Source: Lepeophtheirus salmonis
Lineage: Eukaryota; Arthropoda; Copepoda; Siphonostomatoida; Caligidae
Direction: 5' to 3'
NCBI RefSeq assembly: GCF_016086655.4
Contig: NC_052144.2
Coordinates: 30,225,896-30,289,895, forward strand
DNA: 64,000 nucleotides
A model generated the notes under the pieces. The model saw only the letters and a program-made list of their open reading frames with translations, did no database searches and was not told the DNA's origin. Position numbers and translations under genes: made by a program. How positions within the stretch are numbered: position 1 is the first letter of the stretch; each line of letters starts with the position of its first letter. Shown piece by piece: positions 22,286-34,484 of this stretch.

Positions 22286-25200
22286 ATATATTCCTCCGTT
22301 TATTTTCTTGATTTGGAGGATAACAGGTCAGATTTATAGATTTGGCAATATCTGCCTTTATAGGTTATATAGGGTTCAGCTTGACTGCCCTCTACTAAAC
22401 TCTCCGTATTTGCTGCGACTATTTCAACATACTCAGATGTACTTACCTCTTGTACATATATATTTTTTGATTTTGGAAGAAGTTATTGAACATTGCCTTT
22501 TAGTGTAAGAAAACTACTACCATTTTAAGAGCATTAATCTGATTTTAATTGCAATAGAGCTTGTTATAAAAATGAGTTAACATAATTGGTGATCTTGTTA
22601 ATCATAGAATTCCCTTTGAGTTGTAACTTGAGGAGAAAAAATTTATTTATGGGCGATATACTGCAATTTAACCCTTTTGTTATTGATACTCTTATATTTC
22701 TTATAAAAAATATGCACATTCATCATTCATTAAATTTTGATGCCCCTAAAAGTAATGTCAATTTAAATTATATTCTTCTTTTTGGAAATAATCTCGAAAC
22801 CCCTCAATTTTTTCCGGCTACTCCCACTTTGGAAACATTGCATAACATATAAAAATGAACTTATAAAATGTAAAAGCTTATAGTACATAAGTCGTAGGCC
22901 CTTTGAATTAAATTGTTTTTAAGATGCCATTAATTTTTTTTTGTGTGTCTGTGCAAAGAAATAAATGCACTTTATAAGTTAAGTCTGAATAAATTGAGTA
23001 TTTCTTCAACTTTTATACTCAATTATATATTGTAAAGTAGTGAACATGTCCCGATAGGGTGTAACGACCAGGTATTCTCTTCCGTAATATGACAAGGCAG
23101 CCCAAGAGAACGAGCAAATGACGTACACCCTTAAAATGTCTAACATAAGCATATTTATTGCCTCTAACTTCAAGTTATTTTTTATTATTATCTTTGATCA
23201 AAACAGTGTAAGAATTTACCGATATCGAACTTGGTTCCAAAATATTGGTGTCGTGACGAAATTACTGAAAGTTTCATTTACTTGGAATGTTAGTGATATC
23301 AGTCAGTATGAACTCAACCCTATCACAAACAAATGCTTTAAAAATATATGTGGTTATTGAGGTAGAAGACCAATTCATCTTGAGTGATTTCTTTCGCTTT
23401 TTAGAGAAAATGGTGAAAGATGCAACTAAGATGATATACAATTATCTTTCATTTCATGATTGTGTTGCATGATTTTTCAATTATAGAGACATATTTCAAA
23501 ATCAAGTTTCGATTAGCATGCTAAAGAATAACACTGGTATTTATTTTACTAAGCCAATTTTTATTCTGATATTTTTTTATACATATAAGGTTTTCCCCCT
23601 GTATGGGACAGATCATTTGCATATATATAGGTAGTTTTTTTGTGAGAGTGCAAGGAGAAGGCGGGACCAAGACACATGGTACACCTGCATTAGGATTTTT
23701 GTTAATATCAGCTGCCTGTTTTATAATTTTAGAGGAAAAAATGAATTATTGCTATAAAAAGGAGAACCTCTTACATTTAAAATAGCATTTCTACAGGGTC
23801 TTATTGTAATTATTTTTTAATTAATATATATATATATGCATAATTAAATCAATTTACACAAAAGATCGGCAATAATTCTTTTTTTGAGGGAGATGTAAAT
23901 ACATACACACAATTATCAAATAATGCACAAAGAAGAAGAAAGAGCACACGCATCAACTGTTTATCCTTTTCTAATGGCTATACTTAGTTTTTTCTATACA
24001 TACATCCCCTCTTTATCTAATATCTATATATAAGGGCTGAATCATGACCACCGGTTTTACATGTTTTGGATTACGTTGTACTCACCATAAACAGTCTAAT
24101 ATACTCTAGATAACAACCATTTTCTATGGAACTCAATCACAAATCTTAAAAAACTGACAAAAAGGGATTAGGGATACGAATTAGCATAGCTACTAAGTTT
24201 GATCTCGGAAGATATCAAAGACTTGAGTCATGTTATCACTCTATTAATTAAATGAACTCAGGGGACGTGGAGGTTTTGTTTTTTTATCCTACAATATTAT
24301 GTCGGTTTTTTTTTTGAAGAAGGGATTCTATATATTTTGATCTATAAAATCAGATATTATTTTGTAAATTTTGTGAGCTAGTTATGTAATTTGCAAGATT
24401 GATTATTGGGATAGTAACCTTTTAAGATCTTGGCACAGTTTGGGTTCAATTTCAATTTTTTTTTGTTTAAATGGTCTTGGGCACAAAGTCATTGATAACA
24501 ATAGTATGAAAACCTATGTCTAAATAATAATATATTCCATGTGGTAATAGTTTTGAAATATCTTCTCTTCTCCCGTTGGCTTTATTTTATGAAAGTAAGT
24601 TGTTACTCACCAAAAATAAAGATATTTATTAAAAGTAAGTATGTCTTGAGAATAGTTCCGAAAAATACGCCATAATGCTAAATGATATGAAAATGAGCCT
24701 TTAGATTAACTTATCCTGAACAATTCCTTGCATAGTTTGGAATATGTAATCTATTCATATTGAACAGTTATATATTTTTATGACAGAAGCATTGGGACGA
24801 CTTAAACATGTCAGCTGCTTCTTTTATGTACCCGTTTGAAAGGTTTTTATTTTATTTTAGATTTTAGCGAAATAATACAAAAATATGTAGGACAATGGAA
24901 TCAATCCATTTTATGAGCGCTTCTCCTCTCGCCTATAAAGCAATAGGTTCGGAATTATATACGGAAATTGTAAAAAAATCCCTTCCATTATGACCATAGC
25001 TTTGTCCGTAACTCATACATCAAATGTTCATAAAAAAGCCATGACTCATGCTATGAACAACATACAACACAAGGGTAGCTTTTTTTTGTTATTTTTTTTT
25101 TTTACTTTCCCTTGTTTATTAGAGTGTCGTATATTATTTAGTAGCTAACAAATGGATAATAAACAACGTCACGGTTATAAAAGCTTAACATAATATGGCA

Positions 25201-26177
25201 CAAGGGGCCGCTATTAGTACTCTAGTAAAGTCCTTCAGACATGTACAGGGTGGTCATGAATTAAAATTTCCCCAAAAAAGTTATGTTACTCAAATATTAA
25301 GGTTTGTATTGGATTAATTTTTTTAAAGGTTTAGTACAACAATTGGCTAATATCTTATACAATGTACTTGCCTTTCTATTGAACAACTTGTTAGACTGAC
25401 TTGCAGCGAGTGTTGTGTCCATCCTTATTTATTCGGTCGAGTCCAACGTTATTTCAGGTCATTAACTGTCGGTCCTTGTAACTTTTGAATCTTTTAACAC
25501 AGTAAATTAAAATTCAGCTTCACTATTCCCAATAATGAAACAAAAAAATAATTAGAATTGTTATATTTAATAATAATATATTAGACGCTTGGAATCAAAG
25601 AACGAGATTTGAGTAGTAAAAATGAAGAGAGAAGAGGTATCAAATAAATGAGCATAATACCCGGTAATTAAAGATAATTTTTGGAACTAAAATTACCATG
25701 AGGCAAGTTAGAGAACGATTGACAAAGTACTTTTGTAAAATATATGATATATCCAAAAACCTTAAAAAAATAAAAATCATGTTACTTGATTCAAATCAAT
25801 AATTTGAAAGAAACAACATCATGTTTTTTTCTCGACATTTTATAGATTTCCAAATAATTTCTTCGGCTGTTTGATGGTTGTTTTCTTGTTTAAAGGAATA
25901 AAATGATAAACAAACATTTCTTGTGATACCTAATTCCCAACTTTTGTCATAAGGTAGGATCTAATATACATATACAATATGTCAAGAAATTGATGTCCTC
26001 TTTTTTTTAATTAGCTACTTCTCTAAAAAGAAGTTCAAAAATGAAAAAATAAAAACAAAAGGACGTGGCTTAGAGACTCTTAAAAATCTGTATCGACCTA
26101 AAATTTAAGGCAAGGAAGCAACCTTTATGTATGTTTTTTCTTAATTAAAGTTTACATATGACTATTACGAGAAATAA
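22286..26177. other. Four kilobases of intergenic DNA, no gene seen
   Basis: Short open frames (22308-22508, 22586-22852, 23118-23360, 23603-23785) have no motifs and typical A/T-driven composition. Near 25245 the word tacagggtggtcatgaatta has the look of a Tc1/mariner terminal repeat, and near 25410 gtgttgtgtccatccttatt resembles the family D repeat at 42340 and 46970. Neither could be extended into a whole element. Confidence 0.45.
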
Positions 26178-26831
26178 TGTCACAGAATGGGGAAGGATCA
26201 CTCCTTAAGCACCCTAAGCAGAGCCGTAGTCCAACGTGAGGACGGCAAAAGGCTCAAGAACTTGATGTTACGTTACGAACCATTCGAAGGTGGTGGAACT
26301 GTCACCTCTCTGGGGAGAGCCCGAGAACAAGAGTGGACGTGGAAAGAAGAAAAAACTTTTTAGATTTACAAGAATAACCATTGTCAAAAGTCTTACAAAA
26401 AAAAGGCCAATCCTTGAGGAAATTAGTGACCACATTAACGTCAAATGGTCATTTAGTGTCACACAAGACTTTCAGCGAGCACATGAAGGAATTTCTAAAG
26501 GTCTTGCCGTACAAGCTTCAAATACAGCCGAAACTCACCCAGATTCAGAAAAAATCGGTCAATAAATGATTGGAGAAGAGTTATTTTCTGTGACGTGTCC
26601 CCCTTTGAACTATTTCACCATCGTAATCGTCAAACTGATCCCATTTGGGCTCGCAAAAAGGAAGATATTGTACTAACTCCGAAAGTGAAGTTTCATTTGA
26701 AAATTCACGTCTGGGATCCTATGAGCTACAAGGCTCTTAATGAACTTCATCTTAAACATCAAGGGGAAACTGTGAACCATTGGCTGTTCCAACGAAAATA
26801 CTTTTCCCTTTTATTTCGAAGAAACCCATAA
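26178..26831 (+). pseudogene. Tc1-like transposase relic
   Basis: The reading starts near an ATG at 26187 (MGKDHSL). Readable blocks then occur in order: VKSLTKKRPILEEISDHINV, and in an adjacent frame LPYKLQIQPKLTQIQKKS. From about 26597 comes SPFELFHHRNRQTDPIWARK then KEDIVLTPKVKFHLKIHVWD, followed by SYKALNELHLKHQG. The block SPFELFHHPNRQN..IWA with the following KVKFPLKIHVWGMMSYKALS is diagnostic for one Tc1 subfamily and carries the region after the first catalytic Asp. The DE part and C-terminus that should follow are missing: the frame closes at 26831. About two thirds of a ~340-residue enzyme is represented across three frames. Dead. Confidence 0.85.
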
Positions 26832-27599
26832 AGAAAGTTACACATAGGCAGATCGTTAAAGTGTACATCTCTTTTTAGAAAGAACATCCTTTTAAAAACA
26901 TGTTAATTTATGATCCCTTAAAAAATAGGATTGTATACATATTAATTAATAATTTATAACCTAGTAATATTTTATCATACAAAAAATATTAGGTGTAATG
27001 CTCTTATAATGTAAAAAAGAAAAAAAAATTATAAAGCTTTTTTTTTTCACAAGGGAACAAAAATATGTATCTTATACATGGAATTAATACCATATAAAAA
27101 AATCGTGTAATATTATATAATTACAAAATTTGTTAAGAAAGATTATAAATATACTCAAATCCAGAGATAAACAATACATTTCAAATTGTTCGTAAAACAT
27201 TGTCACTGATAAGCGTAATACACAGTACATAGGGACGCCATGTTTGGAACATGGTTGGTTGTAGGTATATAAATAATTATAATATTAAACAAAATGGAAA
27301 AATTCAAAGAAAATCTTAAGAAAAATTCCTCCAAGGATGGGTTTTTAAATTATAAATCTAAAGAACCACATTTATCCCATTTAATTGCTAATTGTTTATA
27401 AGGTATAAATTGTCTCAAGTAATACATGATACCTTTGATAGTTTCCGAACATAATTAATTATCTTTACTTCTCAAAAATCATAATAATATTTCCATTGTG
27501 ATTTTCAACCCTTCTTAAAAAAGGGATAAAAAGTTTCCCCCAATTAGTTAGTAGATGTTAATTAACTATTCATATTAACTATGGGGATATAATTTAATA
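26832..27599. other. Intergenic DNA, nothing recognised
   Basis: AT-rich sequence without frames or repeats I can name. Confidence 0.5.
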
Positions 27600-29300
27600 G
27601 TTTTAAAAAGTTTAATTTTTTGTAAACAGTCGTGAATTTTTGAATTTTTTTCGAAAAAAAGTTTTTTTGAGAATAGTCATGGGTTTTGGAAGTTTTTTGT
27701 GAATTAATGTATATTTTTCACTTTTTTGAAGAGCTTTGAATTTTGGAATTTTTTTTCCATCAATATTTAAATTTTTGAGAATAATCAGGGGTTTTTAAAT
27801 TTTTTTCAAAAAAAAATAAATCTTTTGTCAACAGCGGTGGATTGAGGAAATTTTTGTCAAAAAAAATTAAATTTTTTGAGAATAGCTTTGAATTTTTTCA
27901 TTTTTTCCTAAAAGTTTAATTTTGTATGAACAGTTGTAAATTTTGAAATTTTTTCAAAAAAAAAAAAAAAATCTTTTGTCAACAGCGGTGGATTGAGGAA
28001 ATTTTTGTCAAAAAAATTAAATTTTTTGAGAATAGCTTTGAATTTTTTCATTTTTTCCTAAAAGTTTAATTTTGTATGAACAGTTGTAAATTTTTGAAAT
28101 TTTTTTCCCCAAAAAAATGAATCTTTTTTAAACAGCGGTGGATTTAGAAATTTTTTGTCCAACAAATTAAATTTTTTGAGAATAGCTGTGGATTGTTTCA
28201 TTTTTTCCTAAAAGTTTAATTTTTTGTAAACAGTTGTGAATTTTTGAAATTTTTTGAGAATAGTCATGGGTTTTTGAAGTTTTTTGTGAATAACTGTATA
28301 TTTTTCACATTTTTTGAACAGCTTTGAATTTTGGGATTTATTTTCCAAAATTATTTATATTTTTGAGAAGAATCAGGTTTTTTGAAATTTTTTCCAAAAA
28401 AAATAAATCTTTTCTCCTTTTTGTCCAAAAAATTAAATTTTTTGAGAATAGCAGTGGATTTTTTCATTTTTTCCTAAAAGTTTAATTTTTTGTAAACAGT
28501 TATGAATTATTGAAATTTTTTGAGAAATGTCATGGGTTTTTGAAGTTTTTGTGAATAACTGTACATATATTTTTCACTTTTTTTGAACAGCTTTGAATTT
28601 TGGGATTTATTTTCCAAAATTATTTAGATTTTTTGAGAATAATCAGAGTTTTTGAAATTTTTCTCCAAAAAAAATAAATCTTTTGTCAACAGCGGTGGAT
28701 TTAGGAAATTTTTATCCAAAAAATTAAATTTTTTGAGAATAACTGAATTTTTCATTTTTTCTAAAAGTTTAATTTTTCGAAAAAAGTAATTTTCTGAGAA
28801 TAGTCATGGGTTTTGGAAGATTTTTGTGAATTAGTGTATATTTTTCACTTTTTTTGAAGAGCTTTGAATTTTGGAAATTTTTTTCCATCAATATTTAAAT
28901 TTTTGAAAATAATCAGGGGTTTTTGAATTTTTTTTTCCAAAAAGCTGAACAGCTGTGGGTTTTGAAATTTTTGTCCAAAAAGTTCATTTTTTTTGTGAAT
29001 AGCTGTGGATTTTTTAAAATTTATTTTTTTGTGAACATCTGTGGATTGTAGAAATTAAAAATTAAATATCAATTGTTTTTAGAGGAGAGCAGCTTATCTC
29101 CCATGACGTTCCATTTGACTAGCTATACGTATCAGCTATGAGGAGAAAGAAATAATAGTAATGATAAAACCATTTTGCTATCAGGGGCATCTACAAGATT
29201 ATATTTGAATTTTTTCCCCAAATAAAATTAAATTTGTGGATTTTTTGTCATAGAAAATTCTAAAACCAAGCCGTCCAAATTTAATCCTATGGACGCCCCG
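27600..29300 (+). repeat. A/T-rich minisatellite array (family A), copy 4, the largest
   Basis: About 1.7 kb is built from degenerate units combining AATTTTTTGAGAATAG, CTGTGGATTTTTGAA, AACAGCGGTGGATT and CCTAAAAGTTTAATTTT. Higher-order periodicity is visible: the succession "TCATGGG-TTTTTGAAG-TTTTTGTGAATAACTG-TATATTTTTCAC-TTTTTGAACAGCTTTGAATTTTGG" recurs near 27675, 28265, 28530 and 28805. The right end reads AAAACCAAGCCGTCC then cctatggacgccccg, the outer end typical of the family (reversed: CGGGGCGTCCATAGG). The left outer end is not seen. Confidence 0.75.
27821..28120 (+). repeat. Near-perfect 151-bp tandem duplication
   Basis: The unit starting tcttttgtcaacagcggtgg at 27821 starts again at 27972 and runs through ccattttttcctaaaag-type sequence to the second aacagttgtaaattt. 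By eye the two copies differ mainly in homopolymer length. It is embedded in the otherwise diverged family A array and so must be recent. Confidence 0.85.
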
Positions 29301-29459
29301 ACAACAAAATGATATTTTTAATTATTATTAAAAATATTGAAGAATTGGAATCGGCCCATCATTAGATTTTCAAGTTCTAAAAGAGATACATCTTTTGAAG
29401 TTGACAATCTGAAGAATGAACTTTCTTTTCCTAGGCTGTGGTACTAATTATTTAATTCC

Positions 29460-29775
29460 TGAGGGGTTAACCTCCTTTTCACTACATACAAAATATCATT
29501 GATGTATACGAAACCGGATGGAACATTTGCATATACTCCTAAAAGAGAGAGAGAGTAACACTGAGACTTTGTTGACAATTTTTAATTGTAAGACCTTGTT
29601 AGACACAGAGTAGAATTGAGGATTGACGTTGGAGTAAATCTTACCAATGTCCTTGTTTATTTTTCCTTCTCTCCCCCTCCTATTCATAAATTGCCTGTTG
29701 CTGATGTAATAAAACGTCATGAGATCTAAACTTCTCTCCTCCAAAACATTCTTCAGAGTGGCAGGGTAAATTCAA
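29460..29775 (-). repeat. Dispersed repeat with protein-like reading (family U), copy 2
   Basis: The minus strand holds an 82-codon open stretch containing LDLMTFYYISNRQFMNRRGR, then EGKINKDIGKIYSNVNPQFY and SVSNKVLQLKIVNK. It is the longest uninterrupted version of the family U reading, and an ATG lies at 29744. The frame continues upstream of that ATG as TLKNVLEE, so the ATG is probably not a true start. No catalytic motif, membrane segment or signal peptide can be seen. Related copies are at 11265-11530 and 38390-38705. Confidence 0.6.
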
Positions 29776-31170
29776 ATGCAAGATATATTCTATAACTTCA
29801 GCTAAGCTGTAAAACACTCCAAGAAAAAATATAAAAAAAATATTTGCTTCTATCCAAGGTCCTTCTTTTTACTCGATTTTTTAGTGGCTATATACATGTT
29901 TTATTAATTGTAATCAAACAAAAGTAATAAATAATTATTCATTTTTCAAATGCTGAATGTTTGTATCAATTTGTTATTTACCTTGTTTTTCATCCATATT
30001 GTTCTTTCATTTGATTAAAAAAAAGGCTTTATAGTCCAAACCTGTCAAGGTTGAAGGTTTTAATTGTCATTTTTGTATTCTACGGCTTTAATAACAATAA
30101 TAAAAGTGGGGTTGAGCCTACGGGCATTCCAAGACCTTCATTTTGTGGTATAGTGTAATCAAAGCCATAAATAAGTAACTCTTGGCCTTTTTTCGTTTAC
30201 CTAGAAATTGTCCTTAGGCGAGATCCCTAGAGAAAGACTTCAATTCATTATATTCACACTCTGTGGCGACTTGTTGGATCGTGTGGGGCTTTATTTTATG
30301 CACTTACAAACGAATTTAGTGTGGCTTTTACGCATCTAAAGATGTGTTTTTCAAGGAACATAATTTATGAAGTCAATTCGAATATCGTTTATAGGGGAAA
30401 CGAGCAATAATAAATACCAATGTACGTTATTGCTATCATTATGTATTGCCGGCATATATATAATAAATCCAGGAATAATTTTATACTTTTTTCGCCAAAA
30501 AGAAATAAACATAAAATAGATATATATAAAAATTCGTGTATGAATGTATATTTGTGACACATACAATCACAGTCGCAGCAGCAGAAAGGAAAAATATGAG
30601 ATTTTATAGCCATAATCCTCCCCCCTAATACATACATATTTGTTTGTACATATATAAGCTATTATTGTCGTGAGGTTTATGTCTATACAACATCATCCGT
30701 GTACATATGTATGTGCACTTAGTCTTGAAAATACAAACATACACCATCATAAAAATAATATGTTGTACTGCGACCAAATATTATGTATATTGTATACCTT
30801 ATATTATGTACATGCACTATGAACCTACTTTCAAGGATATTTGAGCTACGGCAGTTTTTCTAGCTATTTTTAAAGAAGGTATAGTGAGAGTTTAAATCGG
30901 AAGGATTTAGGGCATGTAAAAAACAAAAAAAAAACCAACTGATAACCAAAAAATGGTAATTCTGACAATACGAATAATATTTGAGAGAAAAACATTATTA
31001 TTGGTTCATATTTATATGGTGCAGTCCAATCTTTGTGCCAGTCCTATCAGTTCTTAGAACCGTCGCTCCTTGGGACCGACCCTTCAATGTTGGTCCTTGT
31101 AACTTTTCCTAAAAATGTAAACAGTTTATTATGGCAAATAATATATTTGAGATTTGTATTAAGACCATTG
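29776..31170. other. Intergenic DNA, no gene seen
   Basis: Contains many tacatatgta words (30620-30830). Overlapping small open frames at 30351-30637 have no motif. Near 31024-31110 ggtccttgtaacttttcc resembles 25480-25500, suggesting a small shared repeat. Confidence 0.45.
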
Positions 31171-31475
31171 TAAGGCTTATAGAAATAAAAGGTTGGAACA
31201 TCATGTAATTTTCAATCTGATGTATTGTACGGACTGCTGGGTAAGACAGGCAGATTTTGACAAAACACGCAAATACTCATAGCCTATGAGTGGTCTCTAT
31301 TACTAGAATTTTCAATTTAATGTGTCGTACCCACTGATGGGGAAGAAAAACAGATTTTGACAAAACACACAACCACTCATTTACCATGACGTCAATAATA
31401 AAAGCGTGGTGGAAGTGTCAAAGATCGGTCGTACACACGTTATGGTATTACAGCCTTGTATTTCTAATAACCTTG
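31171..31475. mobile_element. Non-autonomous inverted-repeat element (family M), copy 2
   Basis: The left end taaggcttatagaaataaaa and the right end (tgtatttctaataaccttg) mirror each other as in copy 1. The body again carries two related units, each with ttttcaat(c/t)tgatgta and a cagattttgacaaaacac block, the second followed by atgacgtcaataata. Flanks gaccattg (31163-31170) and aaccattg (31476-31483) differ at one of eight positions and look like a decayed target duplication. Length 305 bp, against 307 bp for copy 1. Confidence 0.82.
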
Positions 31476-31538
31476 AACCATTGCAACTTGTATGTAATTT
31501 CGATTACGGCTAGTTTGGAAAAGTTGTCATTTGGTAAG

Positions 31539-31715
31539 GAAATAGAGAGAGAGAGAAAGAGAAAGAGAGAGAGGGAAAGACAGAGAGAGAGAGAGAAAGA
31601 GAGAGAGGGAAAGACAGAGAGAGAGAGAGAAAGACAGAGAGAAGAGAGAGAGGGAAAGACAGAGACAGAGAGAGAAAGACAGAGAGGGAAAGACAGAGAT
31701 AGAGAGAGAAAGAGA
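31539..31715 (+). repeat. GA-rich microsatellite
   Basis: About 175 bp of (GAGA)n with interspersed AAAG, GGGAAAGACAGA and GATA variants. It creates long but meaningless open frames on both strands (Arg/Glu-rich on plus, Ser/Leu-rich on minus). The longer-scale unit agagagagagggaaagacag recurs several times, so this is a two-level repeat. Confidence 0.95.
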
Positions 31716-32014
31716 TGAAGACATGAAACTAGATTTATCGAGACTGCACTCACTTTTGACTCAGTGGGAAAAAAGTGGTTGTCGGAAGTGCAATTCAAAA
31801 GCATAGTTTTCGTTTTCACTTCCAAGATGATGGTGTTACAAGGAGTAGTGATGATGGTAATAGTTTAGAGTAGAGTTAAATAGTATTTTGCCTTTAGCTT
31901 TGTTCCATTTTTCATATTTTTTAATCTTTCCTTCTTTTTTGTTTGCAAGCATAAATAAAAACAAAAGTTAGCTATGAGGCATCATATATATATATATACA
32001 TATTTTGTTTTCTG
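31716..32014. other. Short intergenic spacer
   Basis: AT-rich, with a (TA)n run near 31988-31999. Nothing recognised. Confidence 0.5.
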
Positions 32015-32334
32015 GGGGAGAAGGTTGGTATTTGAGTTTTTTTGGAAAATATAAAGAATTAAATTTTTTGGGAAAAATTTGAAAAATCTACAGCTATTTA
32101 CAAAAATTTCTAAATTAAATTTTAAATATAAAATTTTTTTAAAGAAAATTTAAACAATCCAGAAAAAATTTAACAATAAAATTTTTGACAAAACATTTCT
32201 AATATCAAAAATATATTGCTTTTAACAGACAATTTAATTTTTTTAAAAAATTTGAAAAATTAAAATATTAAATTTTCTTGTAAAAATAATAATGGCAAGG
32301 GGGGGGGCTACACCCCCCTCCCCTAGGGAAGCCC
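32015..32334 (-). repeat. A/T-rich minisatellite-bearing repeat (family A), copy 5
   Basis: In reverse orientation. The left edge ggggagaaggttggtatttg reverses to the family 3' end (AAACCAAGCC...). The right edge, reversed, reads caggggcttccctaggggag then gtgtagccccccccttgcc, parallel to the 57794 copy (CAGAGGCGTCCGCAGG … GGCTGTAGCCCC). The centre is AAATTTTTTG-type units with CTACAGCTATTTAC. It is nearly complete at about 320 bp. Confidence 0.75.
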
Positions 32335-32769
32335 CTGTGCCTACAGATTTCCAACTCATATGCATACCAGATTTAGCCTATAAACATTCGGTAAAACCCA
32401 GGCTGGACTGGATGCAAGGTTGATATAAAACTAAGTGCTTACCACATCAATTCTGTGTGTACACGTGACACGTGTATATAATATATATTTTACCTCTGAG
32501 GGAGCAATATCGATTGATTAAAGTTAACTTTTTTTGATTTATCATGCCATTATTAGGTAAATTCTAATATGCAACTTTTTTGAAGGGTTTTCAACACTCA
32601 TTCCCAAAAAGTCTTATAAGGACCCTTTTTGAAAGATTTATTCCCCCACAACATATTCCAGGCATTTTATGTGCATTGATGAACACTTTGAATATTTTAT
32701 AGAAAAAACTTATAAATTTATTTAAGTAATAAAAGATTGGATATTAAAAAATGAATTCTTAATTTCTTT

Positions 32770-33370
32770 AAAAGTTCTAGGACACTTTGCCGAATGCCAT
32801 TTTCCCAAACAGACATATTTCTAAATGACTACTTTGCTGAATAGACAATTTACCAAACTGTCACTTAGTCGAAAATATTTATAATTATACTGTATGACGA
32901 TTCATGCTGGAATACATTGTAACTATTACTTCCATTCAAAAACTTATAATAATTTGCCACAAATTGGAGGGTTCATTAATTAATTATCGTATCAGATTCT
33001 ATAATTCTTCAGATGGTTTTGTCAACTTACACTACACAAATCCCTTGAAAATGCGAATATTCACCTATGAAATCCAAACATAGACAGCGGACTGTATATT
33101 TTTTTGTGTTGGCGAGGAAACGCTGTGCAAGTTTCATGAGTTTTGTTAAAAAGGTTCTGATAGTGGTTCGAGACAACTTTTGAAGCATCTTCCTTATAAA
33201 AAAAACACAATTAATTAGCACTCAATGCTTGCAATTGATGAAAAATTACTAAACATGTTTTCTTTTAAAATGGAGTTAAATTGTACTGCAGCATTAATCA
33301 TAGTAAATATATTTATCATTTCTTAAAGTGTACGTTCAGCAAAATGACATTCGGTTAAGTGGCTTGGGTA
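32770..33370. mobile_element. Terminal-inverted-repeat element with TTTGCCGAA-type ends (family F), copy 1
   Basis: The left end actttgccgaatgccatttt and the right end reversed (acttaaccgaatgtcatttt) are imperfect inverted repeats, and inward each continues with similar words (cccaaacagaca / gctgaacgtaca). The interior includes gtggttcgagacaacttttg followed by aagcatcttcc, also found at 57650-57675, and gtactgcagcattaatcata with aaatatatttatc, also found at 57750-57793. No transposase frame is present. The 64-codon open frame at 33027-33221 on the minus strand lies inside and has no motif. Target duplication is not clear. Confidence 0.65.
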
Positions 33371-33559
33371 TAGTGTGTGTGCATGGATTAAGATATCCTG
33401 GAAAAGTAATAGAGGAATAGATTTGAAATAAAGCAACCCTATTTTGATTTTTTAATTGTTTGATCAGCCCCCCTACAAAAAAAAATCTCGTTTTTTTTTC
33501 TCGCAAAAGCAAGAATTTTTTTTTTTTTTTTTCATAATCTTGGATTTTTGGAGAAAAAT

Positions 33560-33725
33560 ATATTTGTGGGGTTTAAAACCACTACATGTTAAATGGATAC
33601 GTAAGACCTATGTCAAATCGATTTTAACTTATGGAGGAGAAATATGGGCACCGCGTAGAATAATGAAGGAGTTCCAGATAGAGTGGTTCAGAGGAATAAA
33701 TAGATTAGCATGCCTACGATTCTAA
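33560..33725 (+). pseudogene. Non-LTR retrotransposon fragment (region after the reverse transcriptase)
   Basis: Reading YLWGLKPLHVKWIRKTYVKS, then ILTYGGEIWAP and INRLACLRF. The pattern WGL.P....W.....V...LTYG...W and a downstream RLACL is characteristic of the stretch between reverse transcriptase and RNase H in Jockey, I and R1-type elements. Only about 55 codons are present. They are preceded by poly-T tracts and followed by a stop at 33723. The N-terminal endonuclease and the reverse transcriptase are missing. This differs from the 34490-38170 pieces, which belong to another clade. Confidence 0.65.
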
Positions 33726-34484
33726 TCTAATGTATAATCGTCCGCATAATATTGCCTCCCATCTACTTTTTTTTTAGCATACCGGTGAATAGCATTTTGA
33801 ACATCAATACTTATAACCTTTCAACAAATCATCAGCTCTAAACTCCGTCATTCACTCGTATCAACTAGATTTTTCCGGAAAAAAATGTATATATATATTT
33901 TGAGCATATTTTTCCCAAGAAATCTAAGGAATTTTAATTTTTTTTCACCAAAAGGGAACATTGTATGAACTTATAAAATGTTCCCGCCGGACAAACTGAT
34001 AAAATCAATAAGTATGTATAATTTTTATTCATATAGTTCTGATTATGAAAGATCTAATGTTTAGTTATTTGACAGATTGATTACTCAAGTTTGGTTAATT
34101 TCATGATAAAGATGTTTCCATTTGTAAATAAACGTGTATATATTTTCCCCATATTTCCTTAGTTTATTCTGTTTGTGGATCCTTAATTAATCAATTCTTT
34201 CTTTCCATTCAGCAATGGGTATAAATTGTATTTTATTATGGTTGCCTTAAGTAACCGTGTAACTATTGAATCATACAGGATTTAGTTTATTATATTTGAT
34301 TTCAATGTAATAAATTGTTTATTACGTCTTAGAGTACGTCTGAGTACATCAGACCTTAAAAAACCTATCTAACTCCGAAATGAGACCCTTTTCCTAAATA
34401 CCTGGAGTGAAGTGCAACAAATTACTCTTTAGGGAAAAGTTTGAGTGTTCAAAAAAATTCCTTAGTATCTACATCAGAAAAATG
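33726..34484. other. Intergenic DNA, nothing recognised
   Basis: AT-rich, with short tracts of poly-T. No frame or repeat supported. Confidence 0.5.

Noticed and set aside
25245..25500. Complete Tc1/mariner element starting at tacagggtggtcatg
   Set aside because: No matching inverted end and no transposase reading could be found downstream.
31386..31825. Long open frames on both strands (110 and 125 codons)
   Set aside because: They are produced by the GA microsatellite. The translations are Arg/Glu or Ser/Leu runs and carry no domain.
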